Source: Spirochaeta lutea (GTDB lineage Bacteria > Spirochaetota > Spirochaetia > DSM-27196 > Salinispiraceae). From it: a stretch of 45,135 nt of DNA. The notes under the pieces were generated by a model, which saw only the letters and a list, made by a program, of their open reading frames with translations, ran no database searches and was not told the DNA's origin. This document shows positions 1 through 8,470 of the stretch, in pieces. The stretch spans positions 1 through 45,135 of the forward strand of contig NZ_JNUP01000067.1 of the NCBI RefSeq assembly GCF_000758165.1. The letters run 5' to 3'. The first letter of the stretch is position 1; each line of letters opens with the position of its first letter. The position numbers and the translations under genes are program-made.

Positions 1-49
1 CTTCAAGGGTGGGGGGAGGTTTGTAAAAAGTTACAGGGTTTTGCGCACT
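1..49. repeat. Right end of the 103-bp inverted-repeat family (cut by window start)
   Basis: The stretch ends in TTTTGCGCACTA, the terminal signature of the dispersed repeat family described at 37687-37789. A TGTAA tract lies at the expected sub-terminal distance. The left half is outside the window, so only one arm can be seen. It lies upstream of the GyrI-like gene. Confidence 0.55.
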
Positions 50-118
50 ATGTATGACATACAGCTGTCGTAGTTCATGGCGTACACTCACCTAAAAGCC
101 AAGACAAGGAGAGTACCA

Positions 119-568
119 ATGGAAATCAAAGACGTACCAGAAACCAAAACCCTGGCAGTGAACCTGACCGTTCCTGCCTCCGGCCTGCCCGAAGCCATCG
201 GCAAGACCTACGCCCAGATCGGCGCATTCATGGGAGCCAAGGGCATCCCAATGACCGGGGCCCCCTACGTACTGTACCGCAATATGGACATGGATGCCCT
301 GGACATCGAAATCGGGTTCCCTGCGGCCCCGGGAAGCGAAGGCGAAGGGGATATTCGGCCCTCGGTAATTCCCGCCGGCCGGGTTGTGACCACGATTCAC
401 CTGGGCCCTTACGGCGAGTTGGAAAAAACCTATACCAAGGTAAGCGAATTCGCCGCACAGAGAAACATCACCTTGAGCCCCTGGATGTACGAGAGCTACC
501 TCAACTCTCCGGAGGATACCCCGCCGGAAGAACTGCAAACCCAGCTCTATTTTCCTATCCAAGGGTGA
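119..568 (+). CDS. GyrI-like small-molecule-binding domain protein
   Basis: A 149-residue stand-alone protein resembling the GyrI/AraC effector-binding family: it starts with a short 'MEIKDVPETKTLAV' strand and later has 'GRVVTTIHLGPYGELEKTY', the pattern typical of these SOUL/GyrI-like domains. Such domains bind hydrophobic or cationic small molecules, either as sensors or as sequestering proteins. No DNA-binding region is fused to it. An in-frame ATG exists at 77, but the ATG at 119 has an AAGGAG ribosome-binding site 6-7 nt upstream (106-111), so I prefer it. It is transcribed alone; the next gene is convergent. The ligand cannot be told from the sequence. Confidence 0.8.
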   Translation: MEIKDVPETKTLAVNLTVPASGLPEAIGKTYAQIGAFMGAKGIPMTGAPYVLYRNMDMDALDIEIGFPAAPGSEGEGDIRPSVIPAGRVVTTIHLGPYGELEKTYTKVSEFAAQRNITLSPWMYESYLNSPEDTPPEELQTQLYFPIQG

Positions 569-637
569 TTTTACTACCCCTGGGCTGTCACCGGCCCGGG
601 GGTTACCTCGGGCCTACCGGATCACCCAAACCCGGGA

Positions 638-2317
638 TCAGAATGGCCCGAAACCGATAACCACCGCCGCTGCTAAAAAGAGGCTAGTAACCAGCAACAT
701 GATTCCCTGAAGCTTGAGGGTCCACCGCAGCCACATAGGGTAGGATACCACGGTGAATCCCAGGGCTATGAGAAGCAGGGCATTGGTCGGGAAGAGCATA
801 TTAGAAAATCCGTCGCCGAAATCAAAGGCCAAAACGGCGGTTTGCCGGGTAATCCCTACCAGCTCAGCCAGGGGAACCAGGATGGGCATCATCAGGAAGG
901 CCTTGGCACTTGCCGACCCAATGAAGAAGTTCATCCCCAGGGTAACCAGATAAATGAGAAACGCTGAGGCTAGAGCCGGAGTCCTACTAATTGTCTGAAC
1001 CGCCATATGGAGGATGGTGTCCATAATCATGCCCTCCACAATGATATGCTTCACCGAATAGGCCATCATGATAAGCAGTACTCCCGGCAGCATATTTACA
1101 ACCCCGCGGAAAAACACCCCAACCATTCTTCCCGGCCCCATGCCCGCAAACAGCCCCCCGCCGATACCGCCGACCAGGAAGAGCAGTCCCATCACCGGAA
1201 AGGCCAGATCGCTCAGGGCGGGAATCTGACCGGAAACCAAAACCAAGAGAACCGCCAGGCCGACGCAGGAGGCGAACCAGTTCAGAGCCCGGGCATGGCC
1301 CCTGGCAGCCGATCCCTCAACAGCCCCGGCTCCGTCCATCCCGGCCTCCGTTACTGGCAGCGCATTGATGCCATCCCGGGCCGGATTGGGGGCCGACCCG
1401 GCACCGGCGATCCCGGTGTCTGCTGCCGGCGACGCCGTGACGCCACCCAGGGGCACATCACCCTGCCCCGACGGGGTTGGGCTGCCCGGGATACTGGCAT
1501 CTCCTCCGCCGGCTCCAGCCTGACCGAGGGGGGATGCTCCCGAGGAAACCCCGGCCAGGGTAATACCCAACCGGGCCCGAAGCTCCTGGTCTTTGGTAAA
1601 GCTGGGTGAACTGGTCGGATCCGCCTCAACCCGCCGGGCATGGCGGCGGACGAACCAGAGGCAGATTCCGTACACTACAATAAAGAAGATGATCCGCAGC
1701 CAAACCCCGGAAAACAAGGGCAGATCGGCAATTTTCTGGGCGACGGCGATGGTGAAGGGGTTTGTGACTGCTGCTGCAAATCCGAAGGCCATGGGCAGCA
1801 AACTCATTCCCAATCCGGTCAGGCTGTCCCAGCCCAGGGATAGGGAGAGGGGTACAATGAAGATAATCATGGGTACCATTCCCTCGTAGATCCCCATGAA
1901 GCTTGCCACGGCCATGAACAAAAAGATGAGTACCGAAATAAGGGTATACTTATTCTTCTGAAAGCGTGCAACCAGCCGGCGGATCAGGTCCTCCATGACC
2001 CCGGCTACCTCCAGAATGGTAATGGCTCCGCTTACGAAGATAATAAACAGGATGATGGTAATCAGGGCGATATTACCCTCAAAAAAGAAAATCTCAAAGG
2101 GGGCGGTGAACCAGCGCCAGACCGGGTAGTCGGGCTTTTCCATGGCTTCAAAGGATCCGGGCACCACCAGGGTCCGGCCCTGTTCCACCACCCGGTCGAA
2201 CTCCCCGCTGGGCAGAACGACCGTTAGGATCCCCGAGATAACCATGAGCACCAGAATGATGCCCGCAGACACCAGCAACGATTTGAGTCCGATCTTCAGG
2301 CTGCTTTCCCTCTCCAT
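638..2317 (-). CDS. YfcC-family (DcuC-like) membrane transporter
   Basis: Integral inner-membrane protein of about 559 residues with roughly 11-13 hydrophobic segments. It matches the YfcC / C4-dicarboxylate anaerobic carrier family: an N-terminal 'VLPSGEFDRV' loop after the first helix, then 'GVMEDLIRRLV', 'AAAVTNPFTIAVAQ' and 'FIGSASAKAFLMMPI'. Members are thought to be secondary carriers for dicarboxylates, amino acids or peptides; the substrate here is unknown. The family is usually near 460-500 residues. The extra length is a Gly/Ala/Pro-rich linker of about 90 residues between the two membrane halves (about 1285-1555 in the window). ATG at 2317 and TTG at 2320 share one GGGAGGT ribosome-binding site; I use the ATG. 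The M20 peptidase lies immediately upstream on the same strand, so a peptide or amino-acid link is possible but not shown. Confidence 0.82.
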   Translation of the reverse strand: MERESSLKIGLKSLLVSAGIILVLMVISGILTVVLPSGEFDRVVEQGRTLVVPGSFEAMEKPDYPVWRWFTAPFEIFFFEGNIALITIILFIIFVSGAITILEVAGVMEDLIRRLVARFQKNKYTLISVLIFLFMAVASFMGIYEGMVPMIIFIVPLSLSLGWDSLTGLGMSLLPMAFGFAAAVTNPFTIAVAQKIADLPLFSGVWLRIIFFIVVYGICLWFVRRHARRVEADPTSSPSFTKDQELRARLGITLAGVSSGASPLGQAGAGGGDASIPGSPTPSGQGDVPLGGVTASPAADTGIAGAGSAPNPARDGINALPVTEAGMDGAGAVEGSAARGHARALNWFASCVGLAVLLVLVSGQIPALSDLAFPVMGLLFLVGGIGGGLFAGMGPGRMVGVFFRGVVNMLPGVLLIMMAYSVKHIIVEGMIMDTILHMAVQTISRTPALASAFLIYLVTLGMNFFIGSASAKAFLMMPILVPLAELVGITRQTAVLAFDFGDGFSNMLFPTNALLLIALGFTVVSYPMWLRWTLKLQGIMLLVTSLFLAAAVVIGFGPF

Positions 2318-2395
2318 CAATCCCCTACCTCCCTACTGTATAGGTGTTCCCTCATGTGTCCAGCACGGTACCCTACACTGGATGCGGTGGGGTCA

Positions 2396-3979
2396 TCAAG
2401 AATCAGCCCCGGGGGCAGCGGGGGCAGCCCCGCCGGCAGGGGGGTTGCTGTGGCTCTGGGCGCTCTGGAGTAGTTCCAGATAAAACCGAATCCCCGCCTC
2501 GTAATTTTCCAGGGATATACGCTCGTTATGGCCGTGGATAAGATTCAGCTCAGCCTTACCCAGCTCCATGGGGGCAAAGCGGACGACAGTGTCGGTGAGA
2601 TCGGCATAGTGCCGGGAGTCGGTCTGAGCAGTTACCAAGCTGGGCAGCACCGGTCTGCCGGGAAAGGCTGCTCGGGCGGCCCGGGCAACCCGCTCGTACT
2701 CCCGGGCTTCCCCCTGCCCCTGGGTAACCGGCGAACTGTGGAGGACCCCGGGCTGAAAATCAACCTGAACCCCCAGGCCACGGACCCGCCGGCGAACCTG
2801 CTCCAGGGCCTCCTGGGGTGTCCATCCCGGCAGGAGACGCAGATTTACCACAGCCCTGACCCGGGAGGGCAGCACGTTTTCTGCAGGGCTGCCCTGCAGA
2901 ACCGTCATTGCCAGGGTGGTCCGGACCATACTTACAGCTTCGGGGTTGTTCCTCATGGCCAACACGAACAGGGGCTTGGTAATCCGCAGGTTGGCAAATA
3001 TGAGCCCCAGGGAGAAGGGAACCAGGGGCACCAGGCCCTCAAAAAAAGCCCGTACCGAGGCGGATAATTCGTAGGGAAAGGTATGGGATTCCAGCCGGGA
3101 GAGGGCGCGGCCCAACCGGGCGGCGGCTTGAAACCGGGGCGGCCGGGAGCTATGCCCCGGGGGCTGATCCGCCCAAAGCTCGAGATTCGTGTACCCTTTT
3201 TCTTCGGTACCGAGAAGCACCACCGGGGTTTTGACCCCGGGGATTCCCTCCCGGGCCACTACCAACCCCTCATCGCTCACCAGGGAAAACCTCAAGCCCC
3301 GGCTGCGGAAATGCTCGGCCAGCTGCCTGGCCCCCCTTGTGCCGTTACGCTCCTCATCACCACCGAAGGCGAGATACACATCCCGGTCGAAGGCGGTACC
3401 CCGGGACACCAGGTAATCCCCTGCTTCCAAAATCGCCATGAGGGTGTTTTTCGTATCCAGGGTTCCCCGGCCATGAACAAAGCCCTGGGCGATGCGTCCG
3501 GAAAAGGGCTCGTCGTCCCAAAACTCAGCCTCTACCGGAACCACATCGTAGTGGGCGAGGAGGAGCATGGGAAGGGGTGCCGGGTCGCGGTTCCCGTCTT
3601 TGTCTCGGTGTTGGGGTGATTCGACTGCCTGCCGACCCGAAGCAGCGTCCCGAGGTATCCGGATATACCAGCCGAAGGGCCCCAGACTGGTGAAGGTACC
3701 CAGAGCCGCCAGATGGGGGAACTGCTCCTGAACCATGGCTTGAAAATCCAGAAGGGCCCGTTCCATCTCCGGAAAACCGCCGCCTTCGGGCGGGGTTACC
3801 GTGGGCAGGGCTATGGCCCGGGAGAAGCGCTGGGCGTACCCCGGGCGCAGATCACCGGGAAGATCCGCCGGCCGGCCCGGCGGTAGGTCCGGACCCGAGG
3901 CCCGGAGAATGAGGGTGCGGATGATCATGAAGACAATGAGCAGAGCCAGGAGGAATCCCGGGATGAGCAATACAATCAT
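2396..3979 (-). CDS. Membrane-anchored M20-family metallopeptidase (PM20D1/CPS1-like)
   Basis: Zinc-dependent M20 carboxypeptidase or N-acyl-amino-acid hydrolase. One N-terminal transmembrane helix (residues about 3-24) probably anchors the catalytic domain outside the cytoplasmic membrane. Metal-site motifs in order are LLLAHYDVVP (His), GRGTLDTK (bridging Asp), GGDEERNG (catalytic and ligand Glu), LVSDEG (Asp) and a C-terminal GHNERI (His). Length and order fit the PM20D1/CPS1 branch. Just before the first motif is an extra hydrophilic loop (coding about 3570-3650) that contains AVESPQ, shared with the flavoprotein at 17755. TTG at 3985 or ATG at 3979 could start the protein; neither has a Shine-Dalgarno sequence. 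A TATACT box ends 5 nt before the ATG, suggesting a leaderless mRNA. It is divergent from the gene at 4057. Confidence 0.88.
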   Translation of the reverse strand: MIVLLIPGFLLALLIVFMIIRTLILRASGPDLPPGRPADLPGDLRPGYAQRFSRAIALPTVTPPEGGGFPEMERALLDFQAMVQEQFPHLAALGTFTSLGPFGWYIRIPRDAASGRQAVESPQHRDKDGNRDPAPLPMLLLAHYDVVPVEAEFWDDEPFSGRIAQGFVHGRGTLDTKNTLMAILEAGDYLVSRGTAFDRDVYLAFGGDEERNGTRGARQLAEHFRSRGLRFSLVSDEGLVVAREGIPGVKTPVVLLGTEEKGYTNLELWADQPPGHSSRPPRFQAAARLGRALSRLESHTFPYELSASVRAFFEGLVPLVPFSLGLIFANLRITKPLFVLAMRNNPEAVSMVRTTLAMTVLQGSPAENVLPSRVRAVVNLRLLPGWTPQEALEQVRRRVRGLGVQVDFQPGVLHSSPVTQGQGEAREYERVARAARAAFPGRPVLPSLVTAQTDSRHYADLTDTVVRFAPMELGKAELNLIHGHNERISLENYEAGIRFYLELLQSAQSHSNPPAGGAAPAAPGADS

Positions 3980-4056
3980 ACCCAAGTATAAATGGATAGC
4001 CCCGGGGTTGGTAGCCTATCTTGCCTTGGGAGGGAAAAAGCGGTATCTATGGTGGC
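3980..4056. promoter_or_regulatory. Divergent, probably leaderless promoters of the M20 peptidase and Tiki/ChaN-like genes
   Basis: Minus strand: TATACT (complement of 3985-3990) lies 5 nt before the ATG at 3979. Plus strand: TTGCCT (4021-4026), a 17-nt spacer, TATCTA (4044-4049), then 7 nt to the ATG at 4057. Neither gene has a Shine-Dalgarno sequence at the usual distance. Transcription starting about 7 nt after each -10 box would begin at or next to the start codon. Box positions are read directly; promoter activity is inferred. Confidence 0.45.
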
Positions 4057-5217
4057 ATGAAATCCCAGAAACCCACAGTACGAACCCTCATCACCGCTGC
4101 TCTCATGGTAGTAATTGCTGCCGGCTGCGCCTCCGGTCCGGACCGGAAGGAGCTACAGACGGTAATCGAAGATGCGGCCCAGGTATTTGAGCAAGGAGGT
4201 CTGCCCCCGGGGCTGGTGAACCGGATATCCCGGGCCCAGGTTACCCTTCTGGGCGAAACCCACTACGTCCAAGAACACCAGGAGATGCTGGTGGCCCTGT
4301 TTCCCGAGCTGCAACGGGCAGGATACCGGCAACTCGGGGTGGAATCCATGCAGGCCTTCGGTTGGATTTTGGATGATTATGTACGGGGCAGTCGGGATGA
4401 TTATCCCCAGGGCCTCGCGCCCCTGGATTCCTTCTGGATCGAGGGCCTGCGGGATTTTAACGCCCCCCTGGCGCGAGAGGATCAAATCGGGGTGTTCTGC
4501 TTCGATATGAACCACTGGTCGGATAGTTTTCAGCAGTCCCTGCTCGCCATGAGCCGGGAGCTGGATCATCCGGAGCTGAAACGGTATGCCGGAGAAATCC
4601 TGCTCCTGGATCCCGGCAGTACCGGGTACCGCAGGGCATTGGAATCACTCTACACCCTGGAACTATCCGACCCTTGGATGGAGCGCCTGACTCGCATGGT
4701 GGAGATCGAAGAGCAGAGTATCGGATTGCGGGATTCCATGAAGGATAGCGCCCGGGAGGCTCTGATTATCCGCCTGGTGGAAGAGCAGCTGGATGCCGGA
4801 ACGGGCAAGGTGGTGGTTAATACCGGGATGTTCCATGCCCAGCGGCAGGTGTTTATGGGAACGATCCGGCGGCGCCTGGGTACCGTCCTGGATGAGCGGT
4901 ACGACCAGAATCCTGATGCGCTGTTTTCCCTGGCGGTCTTCGGCTTTACCGGGGAGCGGCGGAACCGGTTCTACGATACCGAATCCGTGGGCATTACCCC
5001 GCCCTGGCAGCGTAAGGAGAATAACCTGACGCGGCTGTTATGGGAGCTTCCCCGTCGGGGCGAGGGCGGGAACATCTTTATACCCCTGGACGATCCCCTG
5101 TTCCAGGAATCCATGGGGGTTGCCTACAGTTTTGATGAACTCCGGGCCGCTCCGGGTAGGCAGTTTGACGCATACCTGGTTTTTTCCTCCATTAGTGTTC
5201 TCCGGAGTATGCAGTGA
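4057..5217 (+). CDS. Lipoprotein of the Tiki/ChaN/erythromycin-esterase-like superfamily
   Basis: 386-residue exported lipoprotein. The N-terminus MKSQKPTVRTLITAALMVV is followed by a lipobox ending in AAGC, so Cys is expected at about residue 24. The mature part opens its catalytic fold with VTLLGETHYVQEH, a Gly-Glu-x-His motif used by ChaN/Tiki-like haem-binding or protease domains and by erythromycin-esterase-like hydrolases. Later segments LGVESMQ and VVVNTGMFHAQR fit that fold. I cannot choose among the subfamilies or name a substrate. The TTG at 4021 is in frame but would put 12 residues before the signal peptide; ATG 4057 gives a clean signal. The gene's end overlaps possible starts of ccdA, so the two are probably co-transcribed. 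Confidence 0.7.
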   Translation: MKSQKPTVRTLITAALMVVIAAGCASGPDRKELQTVIEDAAQVFEQGGLPPGLVNRISRAQVTLLGETHYVQEHQEMLVALFPELQRAGYRQLGVESMQAFGWILDDYVRGSRDDYPQGLAPLDSFWIEGLRDFNAPLAREDQIGVFCFDMNHWSDSFQQSLLAMSRELDHPELKRYAGEILLLDPGSTGYRRALESLYTLELSDPWMERLTRMVEIEEQSIGLRDSMKDSAREALIIRLVEEQLDAGTGKVVVNTGMFHAQRQVFMGTIRRRLGTVLDERYDQNPDALFSLAVFGFTGERRNRFYDTESVGITPPWQRKENNLTRLLWELPRRGEGGNIFIPLDDPLFQESMGVAYSFDELRAAPGRQFDAYLVFSSISVLRSMQ

Positions 5218-6319
5218 ACGGGGATGTAACGGTTCTCTGGCCTTCGCGGCGGGTCTGGTCAGCTTTGTGAGTCCCTGTGTGCTGCCCCTCATTCCAAGTT
5301 ACCTGTCTATGCTCGGGGCCTGGGTTGCCCGGGGGCCCGGGGAGGGTAGAACCGGTAGCGGGAGGAATGATGGGGCCGGTACCGCTGATGGCGCCGGTTC
5401 CCCGGTCCGGGAGGCCCCTGGAACCGGATGGGGGATCCGGGCTCAGAGTTTGGTGATTACCCTGGGCTTTGTGCTGGGTTTCTCGGGGGTGTTTGTGCTG
5501 CTGGGCCTCGGGGCAGGGTTGGCGTCCGGCCCGGTGGCCGGGCCCCTGTTGTCCCTGGGGGCGGGCATGGTGGTGATCGCCATGGGGCTGCATTATGCCT
5601 TCGGGTTTTTCCGGGGGCTGTACCGGGAGTTCCGCCCGGGGATGTCCTTCCGCCGCTCCCGGGTTCCGGGGAAGGGCAACCAGGACGCTGGGGCCGCGGT
5701 TCAGAATCCCGGCCGGGCGGCGGGGCGGTTTTTTATGGCTATTCCCATGGGGGCGGCCTTCGGGGCGGGCTGGACACCCTGTATCGGTCCGATGCTGGCG
5801 TCGATTCTCGTGGTGGCCGGCTCCTCGGGGGATTGGCAGCAGGGACTGGTGCTCTTGAGTTTTTATTCCCTCGGGTTGGGACTGCCCTTCCTGCTCTTTG
5901 CGGCCGGTGCTGGTACCCCGGGCTTATCCGGGTTGATCGCCGGGTTGCGCCGCCGTTTGGGGGGTATCCAACGGGTGAGCGGCATGGTCCTGATTGCCCT
6001 GGGGGTGTTGATTGCCACCGGGAGGTTTGCCTTGTTGACCGGATGGATTGTTGGAGCCGGATTGGAGCTCGGTCGGTGGGCCGAACAGCATCCCGGAGCT
6101 TCCGGGGTGGTGGGGGCGCTGGTCTGGCTTGGGCTGGGCGGCTGGTTGCTTTGGGCTGGGAGCAGGGCCGCGGGTCCCCGAAAATTACCCAGGCGAAGAA
6201 GAGCAGTCCTCATGGCTGCCCTCGGACTCGCCTTCGCCGTTCCGGGGATACTCAATCTCCTAGGAATCATTTCAGTCCTGGAATGGACCGCAGCCTGGCT
6301 GCAGTTTCAGGGGCTCTAG
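5195..6319 (+). CDS. ccdA: CcdA/DsbD-type thiol-disulfide transmembrane protein
   Basis: Polytopic membrane protein that passes reducing power from cytoplasmic thioredoxin to extracytoplasmic thioredoxin-like proteins. Its first helix reads LAFAAGLVSFVSPCVLPLIP and the paired segment is FGAGWTPCIGPMLASI. These two membrane cysteines (SPC and TPC) are the redox pair of CcdA and the DsbD core. The cytoplasmic or periplasmic loop after helix 1 is enlarged by a Gly/Arg/Pro-rich stretch (about 5326-5450). The start is uncertain: in-frame candidates are TTG 5120, ATG 5135 and GTG 5195, none with a good ribosome site. All lie inside the upstream gene, so coupling is likely. The conserved part begins near 5234. 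Its stop directly abuts the stop of the convergent thioredoxin gene, a plausible redox partner. Confidence 0.83.
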   Translation: MFSGVCSERGCNGSLAFAAGLVSFVSPCVLPLIPSYLSMLGAWVARGPGEGRTGSGRNDGAGTADGAGSPVREAPGTGWGIRAQSLVITLGFVLGFSGVFVLLGLGAGLASGPVAGPLLSLGAGMVVIAMGLHYAFGFFRGLYREFRPGMSFRRSRVPGKGNQDAGAAVQNPGRAAGRFFMAIPMGAAFGAGWTPCIGPMLASILVVAGSSGDWQQGLVLLSFYSLGLGLPFLLFAAGAGTPGLSGLIAGLRRRLGGIQRVSGMVLIALGVLIATGRFALLTGWIVGAGLELGRWAEQHPGASGVVGALVWLGLGGWLLWAGSRAAGPRKLPRRRRAVLMAALGLAFAVPGILNLLGIISVLEWTAAWLQFQGL

Positions 6320-7357
6320 TCAGGGTGCCGGCAGAGACTGGGGTTCCGCCTCCAGAAGGGAATCCAGCCGGGAGGCCAACAGGTTCCGGGAGACGGCCCC
6401 GCTGCGGCGGTAGGTGATGATTCCGGTCTGGTCGATGATCAGGGTTGTGGGAACGGTGCGTACCCCGTACCGGGCCTGTACCGAACCTGAGGTGTCCAGC
6501 CCGTGGGTAAAGGCCGGAGAGAACCGGTCCACAAACTCCTGGACCCCCGCAACACTTGCCTCGCTGGAGGTAAGATTAACCCCCAGGATATGAACCCTAT
6601 CGCCGTATTCTTCTTGGAGTTTCACAAGTTCGGGGAACTCCGCCCGGCAGGGGGGACACCAGGTCGCCCAGAAATTGAGCACCACCGGCTTGCCCCGTAA
6701 GGCTGATACCATAATCTGCCCCCCCAGGGGTTCGATGGTATCCGGAGCGGCGGATATGACCGGGGTATCGCCGAGGCCTGATTCCCGGGGCTCACCCCTC
6801 AGGGCCTGGGGCGAGAAATTCTCAAGGACCGGTAAACTGAAATCATAGGCTTCTTCCCCTACCCGACTGCCGGTTCCCTGTTCCCGGGAGCTGAATAGGC
6901 CCTGTTCGGCCAGCTCCAGGATGCGCATGGTTGGTAATCCCCCCAGAAGAAACACGCCAAGAAAAATCCCCAAAGCCCGGATATCCCGGGGACGTTGTTC
7001 ATCATCCGTTTTCTTTGCCCCCCAGATGCTCCAGGCAAACCACAGTCCGGCACCGCCGAGTCCGAGGATGGTTCCCACTGTCCCCCCGGGCAGGTACAAC
7101 AGGGCCAGGGGTTCTTGGAGGACGGTACCAAGACTAGTGAGCAGGGGAGACAATTTCCACATGACAAGAAAGACGAGTAGTCCGGTTACCAGACGGTCGA
7201 GGAGCCGGCTGGCGGTAACCCCCCGGGCCTGCTTGTCCGGGGCGCCTGGCAGACTGCGGGGGATGAACCGCAACAGGAGAAGGCTGACGGCTCCTGATAC
7301 GATAATGATTAACCCGGTAACCAGATATTCCCGGGGAATATTCAGTAGTTGATCCAT
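6320..7357 (-). CDS. TlpA-type thioredoxin fused to an N-terminal membrane domain
   Basis: 345 residues. The N-terminal half has about four hydrophobic segments (residues about 12-30, 55-75, 85-110, 130-147). The C-terminal half is a TlpA/ResA thioredoxin fold exposed outside the membrane, with the active site NFWATWCPPCRAEF near residue 238 and the cis-proline segment VRTVPTTLIID. It would reduce cysteines of exported proteins, for example apocytochromes, using electrons from CcdA. The convergent neighbour is CcdA, with no bases between the two stop codons. There is no Shine-Dalgarno sequence; TACAAT (complement of 7364-7369) stands 6 nt before the ATG, suggesting a leaderless transcript. 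The fusion to a multi-helix anchor is less common than the single-helix form. Confidence 0.85.
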   Translation of the reverse strand: MDQLLNIPREYLVTGLIIIVSGAVSLLLLRFIPRSLPGAPDKQARGVTASRLLDRLVTGLLVFLVMWKLSPLLTSLGTVLQEPLALLYLPGGTVGTILGLGGAGLWFAWSIWGAKKTDDEQRPRDIRALGIFLGVFLLGGLPTMRILELAEQGLFSSREQGTGSRVGEEAYDFSLPVLENFSPQALRGEPRESGLGDTPVISAAPDTIEPLGGQIMVSALRGKPVVLNFWATWCPPCRAEFPELVKLQEEYGDRVHILGVNLTSSEASVAGVQEFVDRFSPAFTHGLDTSGSVQARYGVRTVPTTLIIDQTGIITYRRSGAVSRNLLASRLDSLLEAEPQSLPAP

Positions 7358-7363
7358 CTAGGT

Positions 7364-7369
7364 ATTGTA
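7364..7369 (-). promoter_or_regulatory. -10 box of the TlpA-type gene, leaderless spacing
   Basis: TACAAT on the minus strand, followed by 6 nt and then the ATG at 7357. The nearest purine-rich tract (GGGAG) is about 15 nt from the start, too far for a normal ribosome-binding site. No convincing -35 is seen. Confidence 0.4.
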
Positions 7370-7476
7370 CACTCCCTCAGCCCGATAGGCCAGTCGTGGA
7401 TTTTGCCCATGGATTCCCCCCGGGAAGGGTATGCGAGGATCTGAGAGTGCGCCCTGCATGAGTCTTCAATCCCAGG

Positions 7477-8379
7477 CTACCTGGTCCGGCGGAACTGGGC
7501 CGGTGTGAGGCCTGCCACAAGACGGAACTGCCGGGAGAAGGTCATGGCATCCGGATACCCGAGATGCCTGGCAATCTCCTTGAGGCTCCAGGTACTGTCC
7601 ATCAACAGCCCCCTGGCCCGGTCCACCCGCTGACGGATCCGGTACTGGGACATGGACATTCCCATGTACCGGGGAAAGATCCGCCGCAGCAGACTGTAGC
7701 TAACCCCCAGCTCCGAGGCTATCTCCTCCAGGCCCAGCACGGCCGTAACCGGGTCGGCCAGGGCCTCGGCGGCCTGCTCCGCCAGGCGCAGGTGGTGGTC
7801 CAGGGTTTCCCGGGCGTATCGCCGCTCCGGCCCTGCCGGACCGGAGGATTGGCCGGTAATCCCCCGGCGCAGCAGGGTAAATACCAGATTTTGGCACTCC
7901 AGGAGGCAAAATCCCAGGTCTCCCGGGGGAGCCTTCTCCAGGTGATCTGCCGCCGCAAGCCACCTCCGGGCCAGGGGTAGATCCAACCCGGGGTACTGCA
8001 CCCGGGAATCCCCGGGCAGAAGATCCAAGGCCCGTAATCCCTGGTACATGGGTGTGCCAAAAGCAACAAAACACTCCAGCCAGGAATGACCGGGTTCCTC
8101 GGAACCATACACCTCCGTGGAATGCAGCTCCCCGGGAACCCGGAAAAAGAGGCTCCCCGGTTCAAGTTCTTCCGAGCCAGAGATGCCACTCCGATAGCTG
8201 CCCCGCCCCCTGAGGAGGTACACCACCCCGAAATGGGGAAACCGAACCCCCAGAGAGCTATCAGCCGGGGTCTTCTGCATGAAACCGCAGCCCAACAGTC
8301 CCGGGCTTGCAAGATCGCCCATGGTTCGGAACACCGGCCGGTGAATATCCAGTTCTGGGGGGATAGTATGGTCCTGCAT
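7477..8379 (-). CDS. AraC-family regulator, probable regulator of lacZ
   Basis: About 300 residues. The N-terminal cupin-like sensor region contains HFGVVYLLRGRGSYR and ELEPGSLFFRVPGELHS, typical of AraC sugar-sensing domains. The C-terminal 100 residues hold two helix-turn-helix motifs: EEIASELGVSYSLLRRIFPR and LKEIARHLGYPDAMTFSRQF, ending in GLTPAQFRRTR. It is divergent from the beta-galactosidase gene with about 90 bp between them, the usual arrangement for a local activator. In-frame ATGs lie at 8385 and 8379; the latter is 6 nt after TATCCT, preceded at 18 nt by TTGTCA, fitting a leaderless start. The open frame continues further upstream to 8526 inside lacZ, but that extension is not AraC-like. 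Confidence 0.85.
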   Translation of the reverse strand: MQDHTIPPELDIHRPVFRTMGDLASPGLLGCGFMQKTPADSSLGVRFPHFGVVYLLRGRGSYRSGISGSEELEPGSLFFRVPGELHSTEVYGSEEPGHSWLECFVAFGTPMYQGLRALDLLPGDSRVQYPGLDLPLARRWLAAADHLEKAPPGDLGFCLLECQNLVFTLLRRGITGQSSGPAGPERRYARETLDHHLRLAEQAAEALADPVTAVLGLEEIASELGVSYSLLRRIFPRYMGMSMSQYRIRQRVDRARGLLMDSTWSLKEIARHLGYPDAMTFSRQFRLVAGLTPAQFRRTR

Positions 8380-8470
8380 AGCCATAGGATAGGTCGGATG
8401 TATCAGTTTTGACAATAGACAGATCAATCTTGCCCATACCCGGATGATGTTTCGGTGGTAAAATAGGATT
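8380..8470. promoter_or_regulatory. Divergent araC-type / lacZ promoter region
   Basis: Minus strand: TTGTCA (complement of 8410-8415), 18 nt, TATCCT (complement of 8386-8391), then 6 nt to the ATG at 8379. Plus strand: TAAAAT (8459-8464), 6 nt, ATG at 8471. No good -35 is at 16-18 nt for lacZ, consistent with a promoter that needs an activator such as the adjacent AraC protein. I could not identify an AraC half-site pair with confidence. Confidence 0.45.

Noticed and set aside
5428-6417. 329-codon frame overlapping ccdA on the same strand
   Set aside because: Gly/Pro/Arg-rich +1 frame of ccdA with no family features.
8409-8414. TTGACA as -35 of lacZ
   Set aside because: No -10 box lies 16-18 nt downstream; the same bases serve better as the reverse TTGTCA of the AraC gene.
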